NCBI GenBank assembly: GCA_023142645.1
Contig: JAGLJE010000028.1
Span: 1 to 13,402, forward strand
DNA length: 13,402 nucleotides
Source of the DNA: Candidatus Altimarinota bacterium
GTDB lineage: Bacteria > Patescibacteriota > Gracilibacteria > JAHISY01
Direction: 5' to 3'
The position numbers and the translations under genes were made by a program. Positions 5,337 to 12,343 of this stretch are shown here, piece after piece. Every line of letters starts with the position of its first letter. Positions within the stretch are counted from its first letter, which is position 1. Under the pieces are notes generated by a model that worked only from the letters and a program-made list of their open reading frames with translations, ran no database searches and was not told where the DNA came from.

Positions 5337-5906
5337 ATGCAAATTTCTTATTTTGGAAATACCGGATTTATTTTGAAGGGAAATGACACGAGTGTAGCTC
5401 TCGCATTGCCTGCGGAAAAAATCGGCGATGCAGAAATCGTGATTACCTCAACTGAAGATGAGAAAATTAAAGCGGGGGGAGGTCAAACTATTTTCGATTG
5501 GCCGGGCGAGTATGAATCGAAGGGTGTGAGCGTGCAACTGATTCCAGCGGGGAAGGAGAAACCCTCAAGAATCGCGAAAATTATCATTGATGGAATAGCT
5601 GTCGTGCATCTCAACGGGGTGGAAGAAGCTCTCACCGAAAAGGAGGAGGAAAAAATTGGGAATGTGGACATACTCCTCGTGAGCGTAGGTAAAAATGCCG
5701 CGCTCGACGAAAAGCAAATTAAAAATACGATTGAAGCACTCGAACCGAAAATCGTTATTCCAATGAACTTCGCAGCGGGAGAGGAAAAAGAATTCGCGAA
5801 AAGTTTGGGATTCGGCGAGATAGAAGGAGAAAATGATTTGAAACTGAAAGCGGGGAGTCTGCCAAGCGATCGGATGGAGATGAAAATTTTGAGGCAACAA
5901 AAATAA
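5337..5906 (+). CDS. Metallo-beta-lactamase-fold protein lacking metal ligands (pseudoenzyme)
   Basis: The 189-residue protein aligns by pattern with small UlaG-like MBL-fold hydrolases: MQISYFGNTGFILKG at the start, then IFDWPGEYESKGVSV, HLNGVEEALTEKEEEKIG, VDILLVSVG, and LEPKIVIPMNF. In active relatives these segments are SHDHxDH, HLGD, PVGG and PMHY. Here they read TSTEDE, HLNG, SVGK and PMNF, so every expected metal-binding His or Asp is gone while the fold motifs persist. It is therefore probably a structural or regulatory pseudoenzyme. ATG 5337 is preferred over the in-frame GTG at 5298: family members begin at this Met, and a -10 box sits 7 nt upstream. It ends in TAA just before overlapping hairpins. 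Confidence 0.78.
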   Translation: MQISYFGNTGFILKGNDTSVALALPAEKIGDAEIVITSTEDEKIKAGGGQTIFDWPGEYESKGVSVQLIPAGKEKPSRIAKIIIDGIAVVHLNGVEEALTEKEEEKIGNVDILLVSVGKNAALDEKQIKNTIEALEPKIVIPMNFAAGEEKEFAKSLGFGEIEGENDLKLKAGSLPSDRMEMKILRQQK

Positions 5907-5956
5907 TGAAGTGGATTTTGAATTTTTTGTAATCCGCTTCAATCAAGCGGGTTTTT
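5907..5956 (+). terminator. Terminator with a competing overlapping hairpin
   Basis: CCGCTT (5934-5939) pairs with AAGCGG (5945-5950) over CAATC and is followed by GTTTTT, a short intrinsic terminator. A second stem, TGAAGTGGATT (5907-5917) with AATCCGCTTCA (5931-5941, one T-G pair), uses the same CCGCTT, so the two folds exclude each other. Confidence 0.75.
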
Positions 5957-6014
5957 GAAAAAGTAATTGAAAATTAAAAATTGTTTTAAAATTTAAAACC
6001 TAAAATTCGAATAT

Positions 6015-6089
6015 GACCCCGTAGTTCAATGGATAGAATAACCCCCTCCTAAGGGGTAGATGCAGGTTCGATTCCCGCCGGGGTCACCA
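6015..6089 (+). tRNA. tRNA-Arg (anticodon CCU), CCA encoded
   Basis: The acceptor GACCCCG (6015-6021) pairs with CGGGGTC (6079-6085), followed by discriminator A and encoded CCA (6087-6089). The D stem is GTTC/GAAT. The anticodon stem ACCCC/GGGGT (6041-6045, 6053-6057) holds the loop CTCCTAA, so the anticodon is CCU, reading AGG. The T arm is GCAGG-TTCGATT-CCCGC with an A-C mismatch at 6064/6076. TAAAAT at 6001-6006 is a probable -10 box, placing transcription start 1-2 nt before the mature 5' end. Confidence 0.95.
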
Positions 6090-6167
6090 AAAATTGGAAG
6101 CTGGAAAGTAGATATTGGACATTGGAAAATTCAATCAGTTTCGATTTTAACTTTTAATCTTTTATTC

Positions 6168-6650
6168 ATTTCTAAATTCATTGCAATTCTTTCCGACTCG
6201 CACGGCGGACTAGATCGTTTCCGCCTCGCATTAGAAAATCTGCGCGCGGCGAAGATTCAAACTGTTTTGCATGCCGGAGATTTTGTGGCGGGGGATATTG
6301 TCGAGTTGTTGAAAAATTTTCCCGAAATTAATTTTTGGATTACACTCGGCAACTGTGATATCGATGAGAAGTCGATTTCGGAAATTCAAAAACTGCCAAA
6401 TATCAAGCTTGCGGAAAAAATCGAGGTCACACTTGGCGGAAGAAAATTCGCGATGGCGCACCGAATCGAAGATCTACGAAAAAGCGATGCGGAAGTTTTA
6501 GTGAGCGGACACACTCACATTGCCCGCATTCAGAAATTAAATAATCAATTGCGGATAAATCCGGGCAGCCTTTTCGAAAGCGGCATGTACTTAATCTTAG
6601 ACTCGGAAAAACTCACTCTCACGGGAAAGACTTTTAGTGAGAAGATCTGA
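6168..6650 (+). CDS. MJ0936/YfcE-type metallophosphoesterase, unusual start
   Basis: This is a calcineurin-like phosphoesterase of the small MJ0936/YfcE type, a metal-dependent phosphodiesterase. The ordered ligand motifs are present: FIAILSDSHG (Asp, His), VLHAGDF (Asp), TLGNCD (Asn), FAMAHRIED (His), and SGHTHIARI (two His), ending in INPGSL. The total is about 160 residues, the family length. No ATG, GTG or TTG lies in frame between an ATG at 6060, inside tRNA-Arg, and the first conserved strand. The tRNA-internal start would add about 36 unrelated residues. I place the start at ATT 6168, giving (M)SKFIAILSDSHG; a TAATCT at 6155-6160 ends 7 nt before it. An upstream frameshift or co-processing from the tRNA transcript is also possible. 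The 3' end overlaps the convergent GIY-YIG gene by 17 nt. Confidence 0.8.
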   Translation: MSKFIAILSDSHGGLDRFRLALENLRAAKIQTVLHAGDFVAGDIVELLKNFPEINFWITLGNCDIDEKSISEIQKLPNIKLAEKIEVTLGGRKFAMAHRIEDLRKSDAEVLVSGHTHIARIQKLNNQLRINPGSLFESGMYLILDSEKLTLTGKTFSEKI

Positions 6651-6942
6651 AATAATCCAAGCTCCATTCTCGCCGAATTAACTTTTCTTTTTTCTCTCTT
6701 CTCCGACCTTTTAACTTTTTCTCCAAAAACAAAGCCTGCTTTTTACTACAAACGAAAAAGAAAACTAGATTTGCTGGCAATCTTTTCTTAATCCAAACAG
6801 CCCCATTCTGAGAATTGTGGTAATTCAATCTTTTTTTCAAATTGTTAGTGTGCCCAACGTAAAAGCTTCCATCACCACATTGCAAAATATAAACAGTAAA
6901 CCGCCCCTCGACAAGCTCGGGACATTCGACCTCTGGAAACAT
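6634..6942 (-). CDS. GIY-YIG domain protein (UPF0213/YhbQ-like)
   Basis: The 102-residue protein has the single GIY-YIG nuclease domain: FTVYILQCGDGSFYVGHTNNLKKRLNYHN contains the two Tyr strands, Gly, Arg and His of the active-site face, and FLEKKLK carries the conserved metal-binding Glu. A basic tail (KGRRREKKEK) follows. Such proteins are common in CPR genomes and have unclear roles, possibly in DNA processing. ATG 6942 is chosen because the longer frame upstream merely reads through tRNA-Ser. The first residues (PELVEG) are encoded by a dispersed palindromic repeat at 6904-6921, so the N-terminus was extended or replaced by the repeat. A true start after the repeat (near FTVYIL) cannot be excluded, but no ATG lies there. 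Confidence 0.83.
   Translation of the reverse strand: MFPEVECPELVEGRFTVYILQCGDGSFYVGHTNNLKKRLNYHNSQNGAVWIKKRLPANLVFFFVCSKKQALFLEKKLKGRRREKKEKLIRREWSLDYFRSSH
6904..6930. repeat. Dispersed palindromic repeat of the PELVEG type
   Basis: CCCCTCGACAAGCTCGGG followed by ACATTCGAC belongs to a family of short repeats common in many bacterial genomes, recognisable by the translation PELVEG. Here it encodes the N-terminus of the GIY-YIG protein. Confidence 0.6.
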
Positions 6943-6964
6943 AATTAGTTTTAAAATCAATGTT

Positions 6965-7095
<131 letters not shown>

Positions 7096-7117
7096 ATTTT
7101 ATTGAAATTTCAAAACG

Positions 7118-7137
7118 AAGTGAGGAAACCCTCACCT
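7118..7137 (-). terminator. Possible weak terminator after rpmB
   Basis: GTGAGG (7120-7125) pairs with CCTCAC (7130-7135) over a 4-nt loop. On the minus strand it is followed by TTCGTTTTG, a poor T tract. It would separate rpmB from tRNA-Ser. Confidence 0.35.
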
Positions 7138-7159
7138 CAATATTCGAAGTAAGGATAAA

Positions 7160-7435
7160 TTATTTTTTGGAGGAAGACTTCTTTTCTTTTTTCTTCTCAG
7201 CTTTTATTTCGACTTTCTTTTCCTCAACTTTTTTAATTTCACTCTCTGCCGACTGTTTAACTCGTTCCGGTTTTTTCAGCGTGCGAAGACAACTCGTGCA
7301 GATCTGAACCTTCACCCCGCCGAATCTTTTCGAAACCAAATTTGGCAGAAACCTCCGCTTCGTGCGACGTTTCGAGTGTGAAACATTCTGTCCCGAAACG
7401 GGACGCTTACCGCAAAGACTGCAAACTTTACTCAT
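7160..7435 (-). CDS. rpmB: 50S ribosomal protein L28
   Basis: The 91-residue protein starts [32 protein letters not shown] and continues [13 protein letters not shown], matching L28 of the large ribosomal subunit. Both cysteine pairs are present (Cys5/Cys8 in CSLC, and CTSC near residue 47), so this is the zinc-binding form. After the domain ends near residue 60, a tail of about 30 residues consists almost only of Lys, Glu and Ser ([19 protein letters not shown]), longer than typical bacterial L28. A good promoter lies 30 nt upstream, and the leader of about 25 nt lacks a Shine-Dalgarno. Confidence 0.96.
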   Translation of the reverse strand: MSKVCSLCGKRPVSGQNVSHSKRRTKRRFLPNLVSKRFGGVKVQICTSCLRTLKKPERVKQSAESEIKKVEEKKVEIKAEKKKEKKSSSKK

Positions 7436-7466
7436 CTTGAAGTGTTAAAATCACCGAAGCTGCGCT

Positions 7467-7495
7467 ATTTTACGCAAGAAATTAAATTCCTTCAA
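7467..7495 (-). promoter_or_regulatory. Promoter of rpmB
   Basis: On the minus strand, TTGAAG (7495-7490), a 17-nt spacer, and TAAAAT (7472-7467). Predicted start is near 7460, about 25 nt before the ATG. Confidence 0.7.
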
Positions 7496-7553
7496 CTCGA
7501 TTTAAAGATTGAGGAATTGAAAATTGTAAATTGATAATTGAAAATTAATTAAA

Positions 7554-8180
7554 GTGTTTCTTTTAAATCTTCCCGCTCTCGAAATGCTCGCGTGGGTCGC
7601 CGGTTTTTTGATTGCGTTGTCGATTCATGAGGCCGCACACGCCGCCGTAGCGAATTATCTCGGCGATCCAACGGCGAAATTCGCAGGGAGAGTTTCGTTG
7701 AATCCGCTGAAACATCTTGATCCCGCCGGAACAATCTTTTTACTTTTCATGGGATTCGGGTGGGGGAAGCCTGTACCGATAAACCCCGTGAATTTCGCGA
7801 ACCGGCGAACAGGGGAAATGTTAACTTCTCTCGCTGGTCCGCTCGCAAACTTCACGCTCGCTCTAGTTTTAGCAATTCCTCACAACTTGCTTGAACCGGG
7901 TTCAACCGCCTTTCTTTTCGTGCAAACGGTGATGTTTGTGAATGTCATTATTATGGTTTTCAATTTGCTGCCGATCCCGCCACTTGACGGGGGAGGTGCA
8001 GTGGCAGCTTTTTTACCGGCAGATCTGGCAGAACCGTACCGACGAAACGGTCCGATTTTTCTTTTTGGGCTGATTGCATTCGACTGGGTCTTTGGGACAA
8101 GTATTTTGTGGGGAATTTTGGGGACACTCATCAACATCGTGTTTGCCGCGATCAATCTTTCCACAACATTTGGGGGTTAA
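7554..8180 (+). CDS. Site-2 protease family membrane metalloprotease (M50)
   Basis: The 208-residue integral membrane protein has the M50 zinc motif HEAAH (25-29; His25, Glu26, His29) in the first membrane helix (LAWVAGFLIALSIHEAAHA) and the third ligand motif NLLPIPPLDGGG (137-148, Asp145). GRVSLNPLKHLDPAGT, MGFGWGKPVPINP and LTSLAGPLANF are the conserved loops of the small, PDZ-less bacterial subfamily. Site-2 proteases cut substrates within the membrane, typically in stress or regulatory signalling; the target is unknown. The start is GTG 7554 (no earlier in-frame start fits), with Met11 as an alternative. The upstream spacer is A/T-rich with no Shine-Dalgarno. Confidence 0.92.
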   Translation: MFLLNLPALEMLAWVAGFLIALSIHEAAHAAVANYLGDPTAKFAGRVSLNPLKHLDPAGTIFLLFMGFGWGKPVPINPVNFANRRTGEMLTSLAGPLANFTLALVLAIPHNLLEPGSTAFLFVQTVMFVNVIIMVFNLLPIPPLDGGGAVAAFLPADLAEPYRRNGPIFLFGLIAFDWVFGTSILWGILGTLINIVFAAINLSTTFGG

Positions 8181-8271
8181 ATTTACTGTAAACAAGGCGG
8201 GGAAATGTTTTTGAATTACTCGCAACTCTTTTTGATTGCACACAAAATTTGTTCGAGTAAATTTAAGATAA

Positions 8272-8464
8272 TTCTTTCGCATTCGCGAACTCGGCGTGAA
8301 GCCAAATCGCTCACAAGAATTAAGGGGTTCCGTACATTTCTTTCATTCTACTGGATGAGAGAGAGGATCCCCACCTTGCTCACAGGATTGCTGCCTTCCG
8401 GAGAGACGGTGCGAAAGAAAAACTGTTAAAACCTCGCCCAAATGCGGTGGGGTTTTTGTTTTTG
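8272..8464 (+). ncRNA. Candidate structured non-coding RNA with its own terminator
   Basis: The 299-nt spacer between the M50 gene and carB contains no convincing ORF but a nested fold. A perfect 10-bp outer stem joins TTCTTTCGCA (8272-8281) and TGCGAAAGAA (8410-8419). Inside are GCGA/TCGC (8285-8288, 8307-8310) capped by GGC/GCC (8293-8303); GGGGTTCC/GGATCCCC (8324-8331, 8365-8372, one T-T mismatch) extended by TCTTTCAT/ATGAGAGA (8339-8346, 8355-8362, one wobble); and CCG/CGG (8398-8409). A terminator follows at 8428-8464. TAAGAT at 8264-8269 is a weak -10. It does not match the SRP, tmRNA, 6S or RNase P signatures I know. It may be independent or the M50 mRNA 3' end. I see nothing further in 8181-8263. 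Confidence 0.5.
8428..8464 (+). terminator. Rho-independent terminator
   Basis: AAAACCTCGCC (8428-8438) pairs with GGTGGGGTTTT (8446-8456), with two wobble pairs, over CAAATGC, followed by TTTTTGTTTTTG. It ends the M50/ncRNA transcript and may also act on carB from the other side. Confidence 0.88.
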
Positions 8465-8479
8465 CAAATTCCAAATTTC

Positions 8480-11400
8480 TCATCCCAAATATTCCCGCCA
8501 CTCCCGAATCGGCAACTCTTCATCTTTGTATTTTTCGAGCGAATCGACCATCAATTTTGCGACCTGTGGATTCACAAAAAGTGGAATCGAAAAATCTGTC
8601 GCCTTTCTTCGAATTAAATAACCGTTCGTCAATTCTTCCGGCTGGTAATTTTTTGGAATGTTCACCACCATCCCGATCTTTTTTTCGGAAAGCAAATCTT
8701 CCACATTCGGCTTTTTCTTTTCAAGCGGAAAGTGAACAAGTGTGTTTGAAATTCCATTCTCTTGTAAAAATTTGGAAGTGCCGGGCGTAGCGAAAATTTT
8801 GAAACCCATCTTCATTAATTTTTTCGCGGAAGGAAGAAATGTGAGCTTGCTTTCGAGTGAACCGGTCGAAATGAGAACATTCTTCTTTGGCAGCCGAAAA
8901 CCGACAGCGATTTGCGCCTTGAGGAAAGCTTCGTGAAGATTTGAACCGAAACATGCCACCTCACCAGTGGAAGCCATCTCAACACCAAGTGTGGGGTCCG
9001 CGCCGCGGAGGCGGCTGAAAGAAAATTGCGCGGCTTTCACGCCAACATGATTGAGATCGAGAGTTTGATAGTTTTGCCGCCGCCACTTTTTCGACCGAAC
9101 TTTTCCGAGCATACCCTCGACCGCGATTTCGATGAAGTTGTGACCGGAAACTTTCGAAACAAACGGGAAACTACGGGAGGCGCGGAGATTCATTTCGATA
9201 ACTGCGATACGATTTTCTTTCGCGAGAAATTGAATGTTGAAAGGACCGGTAATTTTAAGTGCATGAGCTAATTTTTTAGAAATTGTTTTAATACGACGGA
9301 TTGTTTCGAGATAAGTTTTTTGTGGCGGAAGAACAAGTGTAGCATCGCCGGAATGCACACCGGCATTTTCAATATGTTCGGAGACAGCGAAAATTGTGAG
9401 CTTTCCGTTTGCCGCCACACCGTCGAAGTCAATCTCGCGCGCGCCTTCTTCGAATTTCGTGATCACGACAGGAGCCTCAATTGAAACTTTCGTGGCTTTC
9501 GCGAGGTAGTTTTCGAGTTGTGAGGAATTGAAAGCGACTGACATCGCCGCGCCGGAAAGAACGTAGCTTGGTCGAACCAGAACGGGGTAACCAACCTTAC
9601 GAGCGAACGAGAGAGCTTCGGAGTTTTTGGTGAACTCTTTCCAGTCGGGCTGATCGATCTCAAGTGAATCACAAAGTTGCGAGAATTTTTCGCGGGATTC
9701 AGCGTGATCGATTGATTTCGGAGAGGTACCGAAAATCGGAATTTTTGCAGCGGCTAGCTTTCCTACCAAATTATTCGGAATCTGCCCGCCTGTCGAGACG
9801 ACAACTCCGCGTGGTTGTGTGAAATCGAGAATATCGAGTACTCGCTCGACAGAAAGTTCGTCGAAATAAAGTTGGTCGCAGCTGTCGTAGTCAGTGGAAA
9901 CAGTCTCTGGATTGTAATTTATCATCACTGTTTCGAACCCGTTTTTCGCGAGGGTTTGGACAGCGGAAACGCAACACCAGTCGAATTCGACGGATGAGCC
10001 GATACAATATGCGCCGGAACCGAGCACGACAGCTTTTGGTTTTTTAGTAGAACGAACGGAGTCATTCGAATCACCGTGGTATGTCAAGTAAAGGTAGTTT
10101 GTCTTCGCTGGAAATTCCGCAGCGAAGGTGTCGATTTTTTTAATCGAAGGAAGCACTCCCATTTTTTTGCGAGTTTTCCGAATCTCAAATTCGCCAATTC
10201 CCGCCCGCCACGCGATTTGCGAATCGGAAAAACCAAGTTTTTTTGCAGACAACATCTCAGCCTTTTCTAATTTGCCTTTTTTCTTTTTCAAAATCTTCTT
10301 TTCGAAATCAGCTATGTTTTTACATTTTTCGAGAAACCACGGGTCAATACCAGACAGCCGGTGAATTTTTTGAACCGACCATCCGTCACGCAGCGCGCGG
10401 GCAATCGCGAAAACCCTTTCGGGAGTCGGCGCACGAATTTCTTTTTCGAGATTTTGAAATTCAAAATTCGCATGACTGAAACCGTACGCACCGATTTGCA
10501 ACATTCGAAGCGCCTTTTGGAGAACCTCTTCGAACGACCGACCGATTGCCATCACCTCGCCGACAGATTTCATCTCCGAACCGATTTCAGAAGAAACGCG
10601 CCGGAATTTTTGAAGATCCCACCGCGGAACTTTGAGAACGAGATAATCTAGCGCAGGCTCGAAACAAGCAGTCGTGTTGCCTGTAACGGCATTCGGAATC
10701 TCGTCGAGACGATAGCCGATTGCGAGCTTCGCAGCGACATGCGCGAGCGGATAACCTGTTGCTTTTGAAGCAAGTGCTGAAGAGCGGGATAGACGAGCGT
10801 TTACCTCGATTACGCGGTAATCAAGCTCGTGAGGATCTTTCGGATTCGGATGGAGGGCATATTGAATATTGCATTCGCCGACAATCCCGAGATGCCGGAT
10901 CACACGAATCGAGATTTCGCGAAGCTTGTGGTACTCGAAATTATTCAAGGTCTGCGACGGTGCTACAACAATCGACTCGCCGGTGTGGATACCAAGCGGG
11001 TCGAAATTTTCCATATTACAAACCGTCAAACATGTGTCGGCAGAATCACGGATAACCTCATATTCAATCTCCTTCCAACCGCGAAGATCTTCTTCGATGA
11101 GAACTTGCGGCGAGGCAGAGAATGCAATTTCGAGCAACTTTTTGAGTTCAGTAGAATTTTGAGCAAATCCAGAACCCCGCCCACCGAGCGCATATGCCGC
11201 GCGGACAATCACCGGAAATCCGATTTTTTTTGCCGCCACAATACCTGTCGGAATATTTTTAACTGCGATCGCACGCGCAGTTTTCACTTCAATTTCATTC
11301 AACCGACGAACGAAAAGTTCGCGATCTTCCGTTGCCTCAATCGCGGAAATCTGAGTGCCAAGAACTCGAACTTTGTGCTTTCGAAAAACCCCGCGCTTCT

Positions 11401-11695
11401 CCAATTCCACTCCACAATTCAACGCCGTCTGTCCACCAAACGCGAGCAGCACACTATCGGGCTTTTCCTTTTCGATCACACGCTCGACAAAACGAGGGGT
11501 AACCGGCAAGAAATAAACTTTGTCCGCCACCCCCGCGGAAGTCTGGTTGGTGGCAATATTCGGATTCACGAGAACTGTAGAAATTTTTTCTTCCCGAAGG
11601 GCTTTGATCGCTTGGCTGCCTGAATAATCGAACTCTCCCGCCTCGCCGATTTTCAGCGCGCCGGAACCGAGTATGAGAACTTTTTTAGGCAGCAT
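8480..11695 (-). CDS. carB: Carbamoyl-phosphate synthase large subunit
   Basis: CarB makes carbamoyl phosphate from ammonia (supplied by CarA from glutamine), bicarbonate and two ATP, feeding pyrimidine and arginine synthesis. The 1071-residue length is normal. The first synthetase half covers about 1-400 (SGALKIGEAGEFDYSGS at 11-27, FGGQTALNCGVEL 87-99, active-site RVIEVNARLSR 294-304). An oligomerisation domain spans about 420-540, the second half 553-930 (LGSGAYCIGSSVEFDW 558-573, RPSYVLSGAAMSVAF 708-722, VIEMNLRASRSFPFVSK 832-848), and the MGS-like allosteric domain about 938-1060. The wording of both halves (NIATNQTSAGVADKVYFLPV, VCNMENFDPLGIHTGES) follows the Bacteroidota/eukaryotic CAD type rather than the E. 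coli/Bacillus type. carA is not adjacent. Translation is probably leaderless. Confidence 0.98.
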   Translation of the reverse strand: MLPKKVLILGSGALKIGEAGEFDYSGSQAIKALREEKISTVLVNPNIATNQTSAGVADKVYFLPVTPRFVERVIEKEKPDSVLLAFGGQTALNCGVELEKRGVFRKHKVRVLGTQISAIEATEDRELFVRRLNEIEVKTARAIAVKNIPTGIVAAKKIGFPVIVRAAYALGGRGSGFAQNSTELKKLLEIAFSASPQVLIEEDLRGWKEIEYEVIRDSADTCLTVCNMENFDPLGIHTGESIVVAPSQTLNNFEYHKLREISIRVIRHLGIVGECNIQYALHPNPKDPHELDYRVIEVNARLSRSSALASKATGYPLAHVAAKLAIGYRLDEIPNAVTGNTTACFEPALDYLVLKVPRWDLQKFRRVSSEIGSEMKSVGEVMAIGRSFEEVLQKALRMLQIGAYGFSHANFEFQNLEKEIRAPTPERVFAIARALRDGWSVQKIHRLSGIDPWFLEKCKNIADFEKKILKKKKGKLEKAEMLSAKKLGFSDSQIAWRAGIGEFEIRKTRKKMGVLPSIKKIDTFAAEFPAKTNYLYLTYHGDSNDSVRSTKKPKAVVLGSGAYCIGSSVEFDWCCVSAVQTLAKNGFETVMINYNPETVSTDYDSCDQLYFDELSVERVLDILDFTQPRGVVVSTGGQIPNNLVGKLAAAKIPIFGTSPKSIDHAESREKFSQLCDSLEIDQPDWKEFTKNSEALSFARKVGYPVLVRPSYVLSGAAMSVAFNSSQLENYLAKATKVSIEAPVVITKFEEGAREIDFDGVAANGKLTIFAVSEHIENAGVHSGDATLVLPPQKTYLETIRRIKTISKKLAHALKITGPFNIQFLAKENRIAVIEMNLRASRSFPFVSKVSGHNFIEIAVEGMLGKVRSKKWRRQNYQTLDLNHVGVKAAQFSFSRLRGADPTLGVEMASTGEVACFGSNLHEAFLKAQIAVGFRLPKKNVLISTGSLESKLTFLPSAKKLMKMGFKIFATPGTSKFLQENGISNTLVHFPLEKKKPNVEDLLSEKKIGMVVNIPKNYQPEELTNGYLIRRKATDFSIPLFVNPQVAKLMVDSLEKYKDEELPIREWREYLG

Positions 11696-11702
11696 CTGCC
11701 AG

Positions 11703-11725
11703 ATTTTAGCGGGATTTTAGCGGGA
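11703..11725 (-). promoter_or_regulatory. Tandem duplicated -10 boxes upstream of carB
   Basis: An exact 11-nt tandem repeat (TTTTAGCGGGA at 11704-11714 and 11715-11725) yields two TAAAAT boxes on the minus strand. The proximal box (11708-11703) ends 7 nt before ATG 11695, predicting a leaderless mRNA. The distal box (11719-11714) would give a leader of about 11 nt. Neither has a good -35. Confidence 0.55.
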
Positions 11726-11776
11726 ACTCCACCGTTTGACGAAAGAGCATTTTAATTTTATGAAATACCTATTCTG

Positions 11777-11805
11777 TTGAAACAAAAGCCAAATTCTGCT
11801 AAAAT
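11777..11805 (+). promoter_or_regulatory. Promoter of the membrane-protein operon
   Basis: TTGAAA (11777-11782), a 17-nt spacer, and TGCTAAAAT (extended -10, hexamer 11800-11805). This is the best complete promoter in the window. Predicted start is near 11812, with a leader of about 47 nt lacking a Shine-Dalgarno. Confidence 0.75.
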
Positions 11806-11858
11806 AATCAGATTTAAAAACCCTAAAACTGAAACCCCAAAGCAAACCGAACTCGAAA

Positions 11859-12335
11859 ATGCAGATTCATCACGGAAAAATTCAGCATGTTTTTTATTCT
11901 CCGGAGTTTCTCGACTACCCGCGCGGACCGCTGTGGTATCTCGTGTCTGCGGTGATCGGAGTCGGGATAATCGCTTTTGGTGTGCTCACACAAACGATCA
12001 CGCTCACGATTGCTTTCCTGCTTTTTGTCGCGGTCTACTGGCTACTGCACCACCACGAAGCGAAAATTCTCGAGATAGCAATCACTCAACACGGGATTCG
12101 AGCGGAGAAGGAATTTATTCCATTCGGCGAGATTCAGGAATTTTGGATGATCTACAATCCTCCGTTCGTGGCGGATTTGAAATTACGAGTGAATAGAAAA
12201 TGGCAGCCAATCCGTACAATTCACATTTTCGGGCAGGATCCCACCGAGCTGCGGAATCTACTCTCCTTCCATGTGAAAGAAGTGGAGCGCGAGGAAGAAT
12301 TAATTGATTTAATCGCGCGAGCTCTCCGACTTTGA
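11859..12335 (+). CDS. Membrane protein with two helices and a C-terminal PH-like domain
   Basis: The 158-residue protein has two adjacent membrane helices (about 24-44, PLWYLVSAVIGVGIIAFG, and 46-64, TITLTIAFLLFVAVYWLL) joined by a very short turn. A soluble C-terminal part of about 90 residues (ILEIAITQHGIRAEKEFIPF, KWQPIRTIHIF, then an acidic helix EVEREEELIDLIARAL) is compatible with a PH-like fold of the bacterial-PH/YdbS style, which is an inference from strand and helix pattern. Proteins of this shape are frequent in CPR genomes and have no known function. It starts at ATG 11859 behind a good promoter and is followed after 8 nt by the next gene, so the two are probably co-transcribed. 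Confidence 0.75.
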   Translation: MQIHHGKIQHVFYSPEFLDYPRGPLWYLVSAVIGVGIIAFGVLTQTITLTIAFLLFVAVYWLLHHHEAKILEIAITQHGIRAEKEFIPFGEIQEFWMIYNPPFVADLKLRVNRKWQPIRTIHIFGQDPTELRNLLSFHVKEVEREEELIDLIARALRL

Positions 12336-12343
12336 TTTAAAAA

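Noticed and set aside
8340..8420. SRP RNA on the minus strand (CCGGAAGGCAGCA resembles helix 8)
   Set aside because: The expected CAGG and AGCAG sides of the symmetric loop are not in register and the tetraloop is not central in the fold; the terminator favours the plus strand.
8205..8429. 74-codon ORF in the spacer after the M50 gene
   Set aside because: There are no family features, the codon use is unlike its neighbours, and it overlaps the nested RNA structure and terminator.
10829..11623. 264-codon ORF antisense to carB
   Set aside because: It is a shadow of the strongly conserved carB frame; its composition follows from carB codons and shows no domain.
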